This document shows positions 15,550-24,180 of a stretch of DNA of 64,000 nucleotides, in pieces; position 1 is the first letter of the stretch, and every line of letters starts with the position of its first letter. The position numbers and the translations under genes were made by a program. Source of the stretch: Gammaproteobacteria bacterium (GTDB lineage Bacteria; Pseudomonadota; Gammaproteobacteria; Pseudomonadales; Azotimanducaceae); contig JAPOVK010000023.1 in the NCBI GenBank assembly GCA_026708185.1, positions 62,001-126,000 of the forward strand, read 5' to 3'. Under the pieces are notes generated by a model. It made no database searches and was not told the DNA's origin. It saw only the letters and a list, made by a program, of their open reading frames with translations.

Positions 15550-16293
15550 TTATTGGAGGCGGTTGATCGTGTTGGCGAGAAATCCCGCACCGAAGCCGTT
15601 GTCGATGTTCACCACCGCGACCCCGGACGCACAGCTATTGAGCATGCCGAGCAACGCGGCGACCCCGTTGAAGCTAGCGCCATAGCCGACGCTGGTCGGC
15701 ACGGCGATGACCGGCTTGTCCACAAGGCCCCCGACCACACTCGGCAAGGCCCCTTCCATCCCGGCGACCACGATCACCACCCGGGCCTCGCGGATTTGCT
15801 CGATGCGCGCGAGCAGGCGATGGACGCCCGCGACGCCGACATCGCTGATGCGCAGGACCGGGTTGCCATAGAACTCGGCCGTCAACGCCGCCTCCTCTGC
15901 CACGCTGCGGTCGGACGTTCCGGCGGTCACCACGGCAATCTGCGTCGAGACCGGCTCATCCTCCTTCTGCTTGCAGGTCAGCAGACGCGCTTCGGCATGG
16001 TGGGTGGCCTGGGGAACGGCGTCGAGCGCGGCCCGTGCGGCGGCGTCAGCGACACGCGTCGCCAGGGCGTTGTGTCCGCGCTCAACGACCGCCTTGAAGG
16101 TCGCGGCGACCTGTTCCGGGGTCTTGTGCTCGCCGTAGACGACCTCGGCAGAACCCGTACGCCGCAGCCGGTCGTGATCGATGGTGCTGTGGCCGAGATT
16201 CTCGAAGTAGGCGCCGTCGATGGCCGCCACGGCCTGGTCCCGCTCGAGGCGTCCCTGCGCGAAATCGTCGAGTATTTCCGCGATGGGCTTCAC
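15550..16293 (-). CDS. larB: LarB, pyridinium-3,5-biscarboxylic acid mononucleotide synthase
   Basis: A 247-residue LarB, which carboxylates and hydrolyses nicotinic acid adenine dinucleotide to start nickel-pincer cofactor synthesis. The C-terminal half is PurE-like (VVTAGTSDRSVAEEAA, VVAGMEGALPSVVGGLV, VIAVPTSVGYG). The N-terminal region is the LarB-specific extension (YFENLGHSTIDHDRLRRTG). GTG start at 16293 overlaps the larC stop by 4 nt, so the genes are translationally coupled. Confidence 0.93.
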   Translation of the reverse strand: MKPIAEILDDFAQGRLERDQAVAAIDGAYFENLGHSTIDHDRLRRTGSAEVVYGEHKTPEQVAATFKAVVERGHNALATRVADAAARAALDAVPQATHHAEARLLTCKQKEDEPVSTQIAVVTAGTSDRSVAEEAALTAEFYGNPVLRISDVGVAGVHRLLARIEQIREARVVIVVAGMEGALPSVVGGLVDKPVIAVPTSVGYGASFNGVAALLGMLNSCASGVAVVNIDNGFGAGFLANTINRLQ

Positions 16294-17477
16294 GGTCCGA
16301 GCGCCTTGTCGATTTCGCGGTCTACGGCGGATTTAGCGCTCAGGTAGTCCAGGCCGTTACGCACCGCGAGCGCAGCCACGTCGTCGTGCTCAGACTTCCA
16401 CCGGGTGGCACCGGTCGGCAAGGTCACTACTTTGACGCGAACGGGCCCCAACGTCGTGTCCACGGTGCGCTCCCGGCGCGGCAGCATCCGCTTGGCGACC
16501 TCGTGCAGGCGCACGCCGATGGTGGTCGATCCCGCGAAGAGTTCGTCCAGCACGGCATCGAGCCGCGCCTCGTCGACGAGGACCGACAGGCGCGTACCCG
16601 GGCGCGCCTTCTTCATGACGATCGGGGTGAGGAAGACATCCCGTGCCCCCGTGGCGAACAGGGCGTCCATCAAGGGCTGGAAAGCCTCCGGCGTCATGTC
16701 GTCGATGTTGCACTGCACTTCGAGGTTGGTCTCCGCCTCGATGCGGGCCGTCACTTCGCCAAGGGACAGACGCAGAACATTGGGCACGCGGAAGTCCTTC
16801 ATGCCGACGCCGTAGCCGATCGTCGTCGCCTTGAACCCGGTCGGCGCGTCGAACTGATCGACGGCGCAGTCGAGGATCGCCGCCCCCGTGGGCGTCGTCG
16901 CCTCGCCGTCCACGCCGCCGTATCGGCAGGGCGCGCCCTTGAGGATCTCGGCCGTGGCGGGCGCCGGTACCGGCATCACGCCGTGCTCGCAACGGACCAT
17001 GCCGCTGCCGAGTTCCACGGGGCCGCAGAAGACACGATCCGCATCGAGGTAGTCGAGACCGATGGCCGCACCGGCGATGTCGACGATGGAGTCGGTCGCA
17101 CCAACCTCGTGGAAATGGATCGCCTCGACCGTGGTGCCGTGGATCTTGGCTTCCGCCACCGCGATGGACTCGAACATCGCCCCGGCCCGCTCGCAGACCT
17201 TGGGCGCGAACCCCGCACGGTCGAGGATGCCCTTGATCGTCGACAGGTGGCGGTGCGGCCGGTCGATGCCGTCGCGCAAGCGCACCGTCGCTTGGGTGCC
17301 CGTGATGCCCATCTTCTTGCCCGGCTCGACGACGAGTTCGAACTCGTCGGCCAGTTCGAGCTTGTCGAGTTCGGCCTTCAGGTACGCCGCCGGAACGCCG
17401 ACGTCGATCAAGGCGCCCAAGTGCATGTCGCCGGCGATGCCGGCGAAGCACTCGTAGAACAGCGCGCGCTGGCTCAC
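16290..17477 (-). CDS. larC: LarC, nickel-inserting enzyme of nickel-pincer cofactor synthesis
   Basis: A 395-residue LarC, which uses CTP to insert nickel into the pincer nucleotide. The N-terminus reads YECFAGIAGDMHLGALIDVG, followed by HFHEVGATDSIVDIAGA and, in the C-terminal domain, QCNIDDMTPE and FLTPIVMKKARPG. In some bacteria larC is made through a ribosomal frameshift; here it is one uninterrupted frame. GTG start at 17477 gives the usual N-terminus; an upstream extension would be a false continuation into the aldo/keto reductase gene. It lies 40 nt after that gene, with a hairpin in between. Confidence 0.92.
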   Translation of the reverse strand: MSQRALFYECFAGIAGDMHLGALIDVGVPAAYLKAELDKLELADEFELVVEPGKKMGITGTQATVRLRDGIDRPHRHLSTIKGILDRAGFAPKVCERAGAMFESIAVAEAKIHGTTVEAIHFHEVGATDSIVDIAGAAIGLDYLDADRVFCGPVELGSGMVRCEHGVMPVPAPATAEILKGAPCRYGGVDGEATTPTGAAILDCAVDQFDAPTGFKATTIGYGVGMKDFRVPNVLRLSLGEVTARIEAETNLEVQCNIDDMTPEAFQPLMDALFATGARDVFLTPIVMKKARPGTRLSVLVDEARLDAVLDELFAGSTTIGVRLHEVAKRMLPRRERTVDTTLGPVRVKVVTLPTGATRWKSEHDDVAALAVRNGLDYLSAKSAVDREIDKALGP

Positions 17478-17503
17478 GGCGAGTCGCCCAACGGGGACTC
17501 GCC
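17478..17503. repeat. Inverted repeat immediately upstream of the larC start
   Basis: GGCGAGTC and GACTCGCC arms (8 bp, perfect) with a 10-nt loop that can extend pairing (CCC/GGG). The hairpin ends directly at the larC GTG, so it could affect translation or partly terminate transcripts from the upstream gene. A related GC-rich hairpin is at 61128-61147. Confidence 0.5.
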
Positions 17504-17517
17504 GAGTCCACCTGAGC

Positions 17518-18741
17518 TCATGCGAGCAGGGTGTGCGTCGGGCCGCAGAACCGGTCGATGGCGATGCCTTGCGTGCAGGCATTGGCACACGGCTGGCCAT
17601 CGCAGGACAGGCAGGCCTCGGCGTTCGTCGCGAGCATCGCGTATTCGCGGCGCGCGAAGTCCACGTCCTGGTAGTCGACCGCATACATCCGCGTGCGCAA
17701 CACCTCCTGGATCGGCACGCCGTACGGGCAAGCGCCGGCGCAGTCGTTGCAGACGTTGTTGCAGTACGTTTCCTTGTTCAGGTGCGCATAGCGCTCGAGA
17801 AGGTCCATGTCGCCGTAGGCGAGCTTCTCCCACCCGGACGCGCCGAGGAACTCGTCGATCTTCTCGATGCTGTTCATGGTGATCACCGCCCCGTCCACAT
17901 CCGGGTTGGACAGTACCCAGCGCAACGCCGCCTGGGCGTAGGTCGCACCGTCCTTCTCGAACGGCCGCATGTCGTTGAGGCGTCCGCCGCGCAAGGTCTT
18001 CATCACCGTGACCCCCACGCCCTTGGCCCTGCCCTTGGCGAGCGCGCGCGGCAAGTCCTGCTGGGTGGCCACCCAGTCCATGGACCGGGTGACGCGTTCG
18101 AAGAACTTCGGATCCTGGCCGAAGTTGTGCGCGACGAGCACGGCGTCCACCAAGTCCTCCTCGAACGCGTACTCGAGACAGTCGACGAGGTGGCCCGCAT
18201 GGCCCGACATGCCGGAAAAGCGGATCTTGCCTTGCTCCTTGGCGCGGTCCATGAAGGCATGCCACTCCGGATTGCGAACGACCGCCAGGTCGTTGACCGC
18301 GTGGTTCATGTAGATGTCGACGTAGTCCATCTGCAGCCGGCGCAGAGATCCTTCCAGCATCTCCATGAGCCACTCGGCGCTACTGTCCGGTTCCTGCATG
18401 ATCTTGGACGTGATCACCACCTGGTCGCGCTTGCCTTTCAGTGCGCGACCGAGGGCGATCTCCGAGTTGCCGCCCGTGTAGCTTTCCGCGGTGTCGAAGT
18501 AGTTGATGCCGCGATCCAGGGCGTGGTGCACCAGGTCCTCTTGACCCGGGCGGAGGCTCGCCGTGCCGAACGAGACGTCCGAGATCTTGTACCCCGTGCG
18601 GCCTAGGGTGGCGTAGCGACGGACCTCGCCAGGCTGCGTGGGATCGTTGGCCCAAGCGCTTGCCAGCGGCAGTGCGGCGGATGCAGCGGCGCTTGTACGC
18701 AGGAAACCGCGGCGGCTGGTGGACACGTTGGCGCTCGCCAT
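17518..18741 (-). CDS. Tat-exported aldo/keto reductase with C-terminal 2[4Fe-4S]-type domain
   Basis: A 407-residue protein. It has a twin-arginine leader (SRRGFLR, residues about 8-14) with cleavage near SAWA, an aldo/keto reductase barrel with the catalytic Asp and Tyr region (NYFDTAESYTGGNSE), Lys in VVITSKI and the His-bearing MNHAVNDLA strand, then two Cys clusters, CNNVCNDCAGACPYG and CLSCDGQPC/ANACTQG, typical of ferredoxin-type domains. Start ATG at 18741 has GGGGAGGAG upstream. A periplasmic AKR linked to Fe-S clusters suggests electron exchange with a redox partner rather than free NADPH. Same strand and directly upstream of larC; a functional link is possible, not shown. Confidence 0.88.
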   Translation of the reverse strand: MASANVSTSRRGFLRTSAAASAALPLASAWANDPTQPGEVRRYATLGRTGYKISDVSFGTASLRPGQEDLVHHALDRGINYFDTAESYTGGNSEIALGRALKGKRDQVVITSKIMQEPDSSAEWLMEMLEGSLRRLQMDYVDIYMNHAVNDLAVVRNPEWHAFMDRAKEQGKIRFSGMSGHAGHLVDCLEYAFEEDLVDAVLVAHNFGQDPKFFERVTRSMDWVATQQDLPRALAKGRAKGVGVTVMKTLRGGRLNDMRPFEKDGATYAQAALRWVLSNPDVDGAVITMNSIEKIDEFLGASGWEKLAYGDMDLLERYAHLNKETYCNNVCNDCAGACPYGVPIQEVLRTRMYAVDYQDVDFARREYAMLATNAEACLSCDGQPCANACTQGIAIDRFCGPTHTLLA

Positions 18742-18819
18742 GACACTCCTCCCCAAATGCGGATGTGACGCAGAACCCAACTAAGGGTACGCCCCTCGGC
18801 CGGCTATTGCGAATGTCCG

Positions 18820-20127
18820 TCAGCCGAGAAGCGTCTCCCAGGGCCCGGTGATGGCGAACGTGATCCCAGGCAACTGCAGGTTCACGAAGAGCCAATCGCC
18901 GGCCCGGCAGGCACCGCACCATTCGCCGCCGCGATAGTCGCCGTTGAAGCCGCGCAGCCCGTCGAGCACCACCGCGTTCTCGGCGACGGTGACGATGTCG
19001 CCGTCCGCCGTCAGCAACTGCAACCGGGTAGGCGAACCGCCGTCCTCGCAAAGCAGCAGCCCGAGACCCGGCAGGCTCACCAGGTTGTCGGGCATGTCCA
19101 GCGTCTCGCGGCCTGGCGATTCGTAGAGCAGCGTCAGCCGGTCGTCGGCGACGCCGAGTTCCCAAACCTGGCCCTTGCCGGCCGAGCCGCCGGTGGTGGC
19201 GACGAAATACAGTCGCCCCCCGTCGAACCAGCAGCCTTCGAGGCGGCGGAACGCCTTCCCGCCAAGCGCCTCGCCCTGGTCGAAGACGGCCCGGCTGTCC
19301 AAGGCCTCCGGGTCGCCGATGTCCACCCAAGCTACCGGCGCTGCGGACCCAGGGCGATCTTCCGGGTCGGCTCGGCCATCGATCGCCAGCATCTGCAGTT
19401 GGCCCGGCCCGCGCAGCGCCTCAGGCCCCATCGCACGTCCGGCGGGCACGAATCGGTAGAGCCCGGCGCGGCGCTCGTCCTCGGTGAGATAGACGATGCC
19501 GGTCCCGGGGTTCACGGCCGCCGCCTCATGCTTGAATCGCCCGAGCCCCGGAATTGGGTGCGGATCTCCGACACCGTCCGCAGGAACCTCGAAGACGAAA
19601 CCGTGGCGCCGCGACACGCGGTGGGTGGACGGGTCCGCAAGCGTCTCCTCGCACGTCAGCCAACTCCCCCACGGCGTCGGTCCACCCGAGCAGTTCTTGT
19701 ACGTGCCGGCCAGGGACACCCGCGACGAGAGCCAGTCGCCGGCCACCGCGTCGAACGTCAACGTCGTGGTACCGCCGCCGCAGGTCGGATCGTAGACCGG
19801 CCGGTCCGCCAGCAGCGGCGCGAGCGTGATCTCATGGTTGCGCACCAAGGTGACGGTGCGACCGTCGGGCGCCGGAAAAGCGCCCATGCCGTCATGCAAG
19901 CCAGAGACCACGTTGCCGTCGTCCGTGGCATCGAGCGACCAACTGACTGACTTGTAGCTGAACCCGGGCGGCAGCCGGAGCAGCGGGGCACCGGTGGTCT
20001 GATCGGCCACCGGCCGCAATTCCGGAACCGGACGCCTTGCGGTCGCGCGACCCTTCAACGCGAAGGCCGAGACGGCAAACGCCGTGCCGCTGACCGCGGA
20101 TGCGAGGAGTTGCCGTCGCGTGGCCAT
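18820..20127 (-). CDS. DUF839/PhoX-like protein
   Basis: A 435-residue exported protein of the DUF839 (PhoX-like) family. It opens with a twin-arginine-like leader (MATRRQLLASAVSGTAF). Typical segments are TLVRNHE, GGPTPWGSWLTCEET, GFVFEVPAD and GRFKHEAAAVNP. PhoX phosphatases bind calcium and iron in a six-bladed propeller and hydrolyse phosphate monoesters outside the cytoplasm; several metal-ligand-like Glu/Asp in these segments are present, but substrate and activity are not certain. Start ATG at 20127; a much longer reading frame upstream overlaps the divergent glycosyltransferase gene and is spurious. Confidence 0.82.
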   Translation of the reverse strand: MATRRQLLASAVSGTAFAVSAFALKGRATARRPVPELRPVADQTTGAPLLRLPPGFSYKSVSWSLDATDDGNVVSGLHDGMGAFPAPDGRTVTLVRNHEITLAPLLADRPVYDPTCGGGTTTLTFDAVAGDWLSSRVSLAGTYKNCSGGPTPWGSWLTCEETLADPSTHRVSRRHGFVFEVPADGVGDPHPIPGLGRFKHEAAAVNPGTGIVYLTEDERRAGLYRFVPAGRAMGPEALRGPGQLQMLAIDGRADPEDRPGSAAPVAWVDIGDPEALDSRAVFDQGEALGGKAFRRLEGCWFDGGRLYFVATTGGSAGKGQVWELGVADDRLTLLYESPGRETLDMPDNLVSLPGLGLLLCEDGGSPTRLQLLTADGDIVTVAENAVVLDGLRGFNGDYRGGEWCGACRAGDWLFVNLQLPGITFAITGPWETLLG

Positions 20128-20187
20128 GCCGGGGATGGTATCAGCGCCCAGAGGCCCCTCATTTCCCTGACCGCGGTTCATCTTTAC

Positions 20188-20200
20188 AGTTGGACCAACT
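20188..20200. promoter_or_regulatory. Perfect palindrome in the divergent region between DUF839 and glycan genes
   Basis: AGTTGGACCAACT, 13 nt with a single central base, in the 93-nt gap between two divergent genes and about 20 nt before the TTG start at 20221. A regulator binding site is a reasonable guess. Confidence 0.35.
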
Positions 20201-20220
20201 CCTTTACGAGGCCGCATGCG

Positions 20221-21318
20221 TTGAAGGTCGTGCAGGTCCTGCCCGCGCTGGACGGCGGCGGCGTCGAGCAAGGCACGCTGGAGATCGCCCGCGCGCTGGT
20301 CAGGGCGGGACACGAGTCCATCGTCGTCTCGAACGGCGGACGGTTGGTGGACACCTTGACCGACGAAGGCTCTCGACACGTGGCCTGGAACATAGGCCGC
20401 AAACGGCCTTCGATTGCCTTCGACGTTCGCAGGTTCCGCCGTTGGCTGGACCAGGAACACCCCGACGTGGTCCACGCCCGTTCCCGGTTGCCGGCGTGGG
20501 TGGCTTGGCTGGCCTGGCGGCGCATGGCACCCGCCGCCAGGCCGCGGTTCGTCACCACAGTTCACGGCCTCTATACGGTGAACCGCTACAGCGCGGTGAT
20601 GACGAGAGGCGAACGCGTCATCGCCGTCTCGGAGACGGCGCGCCGGTACGCCCTGGGCAACTATCCGGGCCTCGACGCCGACCGCGTCGTACGCATCTAC
20701 CGCGGCGTCGACGCCACGCGTTTCAACAAGGGCTTCCGACCGTCGGTGGACTGGCTTCGGCGTTGGCGTGCCGCATACCCGGCCCTAGGCGACCGGCCGA
20801 TGGTCGTGCTGCCCGGGCGGATCACGCGCCTCAAAGGCCACGCCGACTTCATCGCGGCGATGACGAACCTCCGTGCCAGGGGCATCGATGCCGTAGGCGT
20901 CGTCGTGGGCGGGGTCGAGTCAAAGCACCGGTCGTACCAGGAGGCGCTCGCGAAACGGGCACCGGATCTCGTATTCACGGGCCACCGGTCGGATGTCCGG
21001 GAAATCATGGCGCAAGCTGCGGCGGTCGTCTCCCTGTCAACGCACCCCGAGTCCTTCGGACGGACCGTGCTCGAGGCCCTCTCCCTCGGTACACCCGTGA
21101 TCGGCTACGACCATGGCGGCGTGGGCGAGATCCTCGCGACCGTGTATCCCGAGGGCCGCGTACCGGTCGGCGACCACGCTGGTGTCGCCGACGGGCTGGC
21201 GAGCATCCTCGCGGACCGGCGCGCGGCGTGCCAGGCAGTCTGCGACCACGACTTCGACGTCGGGCGCATGTGCGCGGAAACCATGGCGGTCTACGCCGAA
21301 CTCGGGCGCGCACCATGA
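20221..21318 (+). CDS. GT4-type glycosyltransferase
   Basis: A 365-residue GT-B fold glycosyltransferase. The N-terminal domain begins MKVVQVLPALDGGGVEQGT, typical of GT4. The C-terminal donor-site motif HPESFGRTVLEALSLG carries the E-x7-E pattern, and LPGRITRLKG is the usual linker before it. It transfers a sugar from an activated donor to a lipid or glycan acceptor at the cytoplasmic membrane. TTG start at 20221 with GAGG about 9 nt upstream; reading frames starting further upstream lack a ribosome-binding site. First gene of a six-gene operon in which each stop overlaps the next start. Confidence 0.88.
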   Translation: MKVVQVLPALDGGGVEQGTLEIARALVRAGHESIVVSNGGRLVDTLTDEGSRHVAWNIGRKRPSIAFDVRRFRRWLDQEHPDVVHARSRLPAWVAWLAWRRMAPAARPRFVTTVHGLYTVNRYSAVMTRGERVIAVSETARRYALGNYPGLDADRVVRIYRGVDATRFNKGFRPSVDWLRRWRAAYPALGDRPMVVLPGRITRLKGHADFIAAMTNLRARGIDAVGVVVGGVESKHRSYQEALAKRAPDLVFTGHRSDVREIMAQAAAVVSLSTHPESFGRTVLEALSLGTPVIGYDHGGVGEILATVYPEGRVPVGDHAGVADGLASILADRRAACQAVCDHDFDVGRMCAETMAVYAELGRAP

Positions 21319-22133
21319 CGTTCACGACCGTCGTCATCGTCGTCGCCGTGGCCGCTGGGTACTTTTCGTTCAGGTACGCCTGGTGGCGACCCGCGGTGGA
21401 TGATCGCCACCCCCGCATCCTGATGTACCACATGATCCGTCCGCGCCTGCCCGGCGGTCGCTTCAACAAGCTCCGGGTCGCACCCGAGCGGTTCGAGCAG
21501 CAACTGCGCCACCTGGCCGAAAACGGCTGGCGTTTCGCCTTCCTGTCCGAGCTCGGGGATCTGGCGGGCACGCCGAAGACGGTCGTTTTGACCTTCGACG
21601 ACGGCTACCGGGACAACTACCTCGCAGCGCATCCGCTGCTGGCCAAGTACGGCGCCAAGGCGACTCTGTTCCTGGTGGCGGACCGCTTCGACCGGGACTG
21701 GTCGACCTCGAAGAAAGCCCACCACGACTCCGGCGAGTTGATGCGCGAGGAGAAGCTTAGCGACGAGGAACTGCGCACGATGCTCGACTCTGGCCTGTGG
21801 GAACTCGGCGCGCACACGCTCACGCATCCCCTGCTCACGGACCTTTCGGACTCCGAGCGGCACATCGAAGTCGCCCGCGCCAAGACCGACATCGAGGCCC
21901 GCTTCGACACCACGGTCGAAGCCTTCGCCTATCCATTCGGAATCTACACCGACGACGATGTGGCGAAGGTCGATCAGGCGGGCTACCGTTTCGCCGTGAC
22001 CACCGACGCCGGAGTCAGTACGGACATCGAAGCCGAGGCGCTCAGACTCAAGCGCGTCAAGATCAGCGGCAAGGAGGGCCGGTTGGGGTTTCTCACGCGA
22101 TTGCGCACGGGCCGACGGGGACTCGTGGAATGA
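21315..22133 (+). CDS. Membrane-anchored polysaccharide deacetylase (NodB domain)
   Basis: A 272-residue carbohydrate esterase family 4 protein. A single N-terminal membrane helix (VVIVVAVAAGYFSF) is followed by the NodB domain: motif 1 LTFDDGYRDNY with the catalytic and metal-binding Asp pair, motif 2 HTLTHPL with the two metal His, and AYPFG as motif 3. It probably removes acetyl groups from a cell-envelope glycan in the periplasm. The ATG overlaps the previous stop by 4 nt and its stop overlaps the next ATG. Confidence 0.9.
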   Translation: MTFTTVVIVVAVAAGYFSFRYAWWRPAVDDRHPRILMYHMIRPRLPGGRFNKLRVAPERFEQQLRHLAENGWRFAFLSELGDLAGTPKTVVLTFDDGYRDNYLAAHPLLAKYGAKATLFLVADRFDRDWSTSKKAHHDSGELMREEKLSDEELRTMLDSGLWELGAHTLTHPLLTDLSDSERHIEVARAKTDIEARFDTTVEAFAYPFGIYTDDDVAKVDQAGYRFAVTTDAGVSTDIEAEALRLKRVKISGKEGRLGFLTRLRTGRRGLVE

Positions 22134-23161
22134 ACGTCTGCCTGGTGCTCGCCGGCAACGAGGAGGGCGGGCTGGAGACCCACGTCGTCGACCTCGCGAA
22201 CGGCCTTGCGCGGCTCGGCGACGACGTGACGGTCGTCGCCCATGCGCGGTACGGGCCGCGGTTCGCGTCGACGGTGACGTTCTCCCCGCTCGACCTCGCC
22301 CGGTCGCGTCGCAACCCCTCCCTGCGACGCGGTCTTCAGCAGCGAATTCGCGATGCGGCCGCAGAGGTCGTGCACGCGCATGCGGGCAAGGCCGCCGCCC
22401 TCGTGGCCGCAGCCGACGTCGCCGCCCCGACGGTGGGCACCATCCACGGCATGAAGAAGGACCTCTCCGCGTATCGGCGCTTCGATGCCGTCATCGGCGT
22501 GAGTCCGCGGGTCTTGACGAGTCTCGTCCATCCGAACAAGACCGTGATCTACAACGGCGTGCCGGGCGCGCCGCCTGCCATGACGGGCGCACAACTGCGC
22601 GGTCGTTTCGGGATAGCGCCCGGGCAGCCCGTCGTGGTCGCGGTGGGCCGACTGGTGCCGGTCAAGGGATACGACCGCCTCATCGAGCTGTGGGATGGCA
22701 GCCTCGGGCACCTGCTGCTTGTCGGCGAGGGCCCCGAGCGGAGCCGGCTGGCCGCGCTCGCAGAAGGCAAGCCGGTCACCCTCGCGGGCTTCAGGAGCGA
22801 CGCGCGGGCGATCATGGGCGGGGCCGATCTGATGGTGTTCGCCTCCGAACGCGAGGGCTTCCCCTATGCGCTCGCCGAGGCCCTGGTGGCGCAGTTGCCC
22901 GTGGTGTCGACGCCGGTGCCTGGTGCCGTGGACCTGCTGCCCACGGAGCATCTCGCCCCGATCCCCCATCTCAAAAGCGTCATCGCCCGTTGCGTTGCCG
23001 ATCTCGCCGCCACCCGAGACCGCATGCAAGCTGCTTTCGAGCACGCAGCCCGCGCTCTCAACGTCGAGCACATGGTGCTTGCAACGCGGGCCGTCTACGC
23101 CACGCTCGTGCGGAGCCCTCAGCCGGGGCGCGCGAGGGGCGTGCCCCTCGCAAGAAGATGA
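22130..23161 (+). CDS. GT4-type glycosyltransferase (second of the operon)
   Basis: A 343-residue glycosyltransferase with the N-terminal pattern LAGNEEGGLETHVVDLANGL, a donor-binding domain beginning VAVGRLVPVKGYDRLI, and the E-x7-E motif in SEREGFPYALAEALV. Length and order match WaaG/RfaG-like enzymes of LPS core or exopolysaccharide assembly. ATG overlaps both neighbours' ends by 4 nt, so its dose is tied to the deacetylase and the ELM1-like protein. Confidence 0.9.
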   Translation: MNVCLVLAGNEEGGLETHVVDLANGLARLGDDVTVVAHARYGPRFASTVTFSPLDLARSRRNPSLRRGLQQRIRDAAAEVVHAHAGKAAALVAAADVAAPTVGTIHGMKKDLSAYRRFDAVIGVSPRVLTSLVHPNKTVIYNGVPGAPPAMTGAQLRGRFGIAPGQPVVVAVGRLVPVKGYDRLIELWDGSLGHLLLVGEGPERSRLAALAEGKPVTLAGFRSDARAIMGGADLMVFASEREGFPYALAEALVAQLPVVSTPVPGAVDLLPTEHLAPIPHLKSVIARCVADLAATRDRMQAAFEHAARALNVEHMVLATRAVYATLVRSPQPGRARGVPLARR

Positions 23162-24180
23162 CGGAACCGAAGCCCGGGTTAGCGGTATTGATCGTCTCGG
23201 ACGGCGTTCCCGGCCATGTCAGCCAGGCGCGCGGCCTGGTCCGCTGGCTGGCAACGCGATTCTCAACCCACGCCGACGAGCACCGGGTCGACCTGCGTGC
23301 CCGGTCCTTGGCACGTCTCGTACTCCCGCCCCTGCTGCGGCGTGAAACGGCCGGGCTCGCCGCTTACCGACTCTTTCACGGCGAACCGCCACGGCCCGAC
23401 GGCCCGATCGACGTCGTGGTCTCCGCGGGCGGCAATACGGCCTTCGCGAACGTCCTGCTGGCACGACACCTACGCCGACCCAACGTGTTCCTGGGGTCGC
23501 GGCGTCGGCTTCCCGGCCGCTGCTTCACCGCGCACCTCACGCTCGAACCGACGGGCGATGCATCGAACATCGTCATGACCGTCGCTCCGAGCCCGTCGAC
23601 CGACGCGGAGATGGCGGCCCGTGGGCGCACCTTCGCGGAACGTCATGGAATGGAGAGCGAGCGCCTGTGGTTGATGGCTTGCGGCGGCGACGGCGCCGGC
23701 AAGACGTACCGCGTCAAGCACTGGCGGAAGCTCGGAGGCTGGATGAACGAGCTCGCCGCTCGTCACGGGGTGCGCTGGCTCATCTCCACGTCGCGGCGCA
23801 CCGGGCGTACAGCCGAAGATGCGTTGCGTGCCGCCCTCGCCCCCCACAACGTCGCCTACGCGGTGTGGTGGAGCCGACGCGAGGAGCGCATTCTCGGCGA
23901 TCTCATGGGCGCCGCCGAGCGGCTCTTCGTCACGGTGGACAGCATGTCCATGATCAGCGAATGCATCGCCGCGGCCAAACCGCTGATCCTGGTCCACACC
24001 GGCGACGGCGCACCGAACCAGCGCTACCAAGACGCGCTCGCGAAGTACCAGCGTCTCGAACTGTGCGGCAATTACGAAGTCGGTGCGGGGGTCGACGACC
24101 AAGTCACCTCGCCCCCGTCGCTCGCGACGTTGATCGAGCCGCAAATCGACGAACTCGCCCGCCGGATCGCACGGTGTTGA
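23158..24180 (+). CDS. ELM1-family protein (DUF1022)
   Basis: A 340-residue member of the bacterial family annotated after the plant mitochondrial fission protein ELM1. Recognisable segments: SDGVPGHVSQARGL, VVSAGGNTAFANVLLARHL, RTGRTAEDALRAAL, and the C-terminal VTVDSMSMISECIAAAKPLILVH, which resembles the donor pocket of GT-B enzymes. Bacterial members lie in LPS or capsule loci and are likely unusual glycosyltransferases rather than fission factors; that function is inference. It sits between a GT4 and a methyltransferase with 4-nt overlaps on both sides. Confidence 0.82.
   Translation: MTEPKPGLAVLIVSDGVPGHVSQARGLVRWLATRFSTHADEHRVDLRARSLARLVLPPLLRRETAGLAAYRLFHGEPPRPDGPIDVVVSAGGNTAFANVLLARHLRRPNVFLGSRRRLPGRCFTAHLTLEPTGDASNIVMTVAPSPSTDAEMAARGRTFAERHGMESERLWLMACGGDGAGKTYRVKHWRKLGGWMNELAARHGVRWLISTSRRTGRTAEDALRAALAPHNVAYAVWWSRREERILGDLMGAAERLFVTVDSMSMISECIAAAKPLILVHTGDGAPNQRYQDALAKYQRLELCGNYEVGAGVDDQVTSPPSLATLIEPQIDELARRIARC

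Noticed and set aside
16290-17684. Programmed frameshift in larC
   Set aside because: In some species larC is split by a frameshift, but here one frame holds both domains without interruption.
20127-20565. Long upstream extension of the DUF839 gene
   Set aside because: It overlaps the glycosyltransferase gene and lacks a signal peptide; the ATG at 20127 gives a proper leader.
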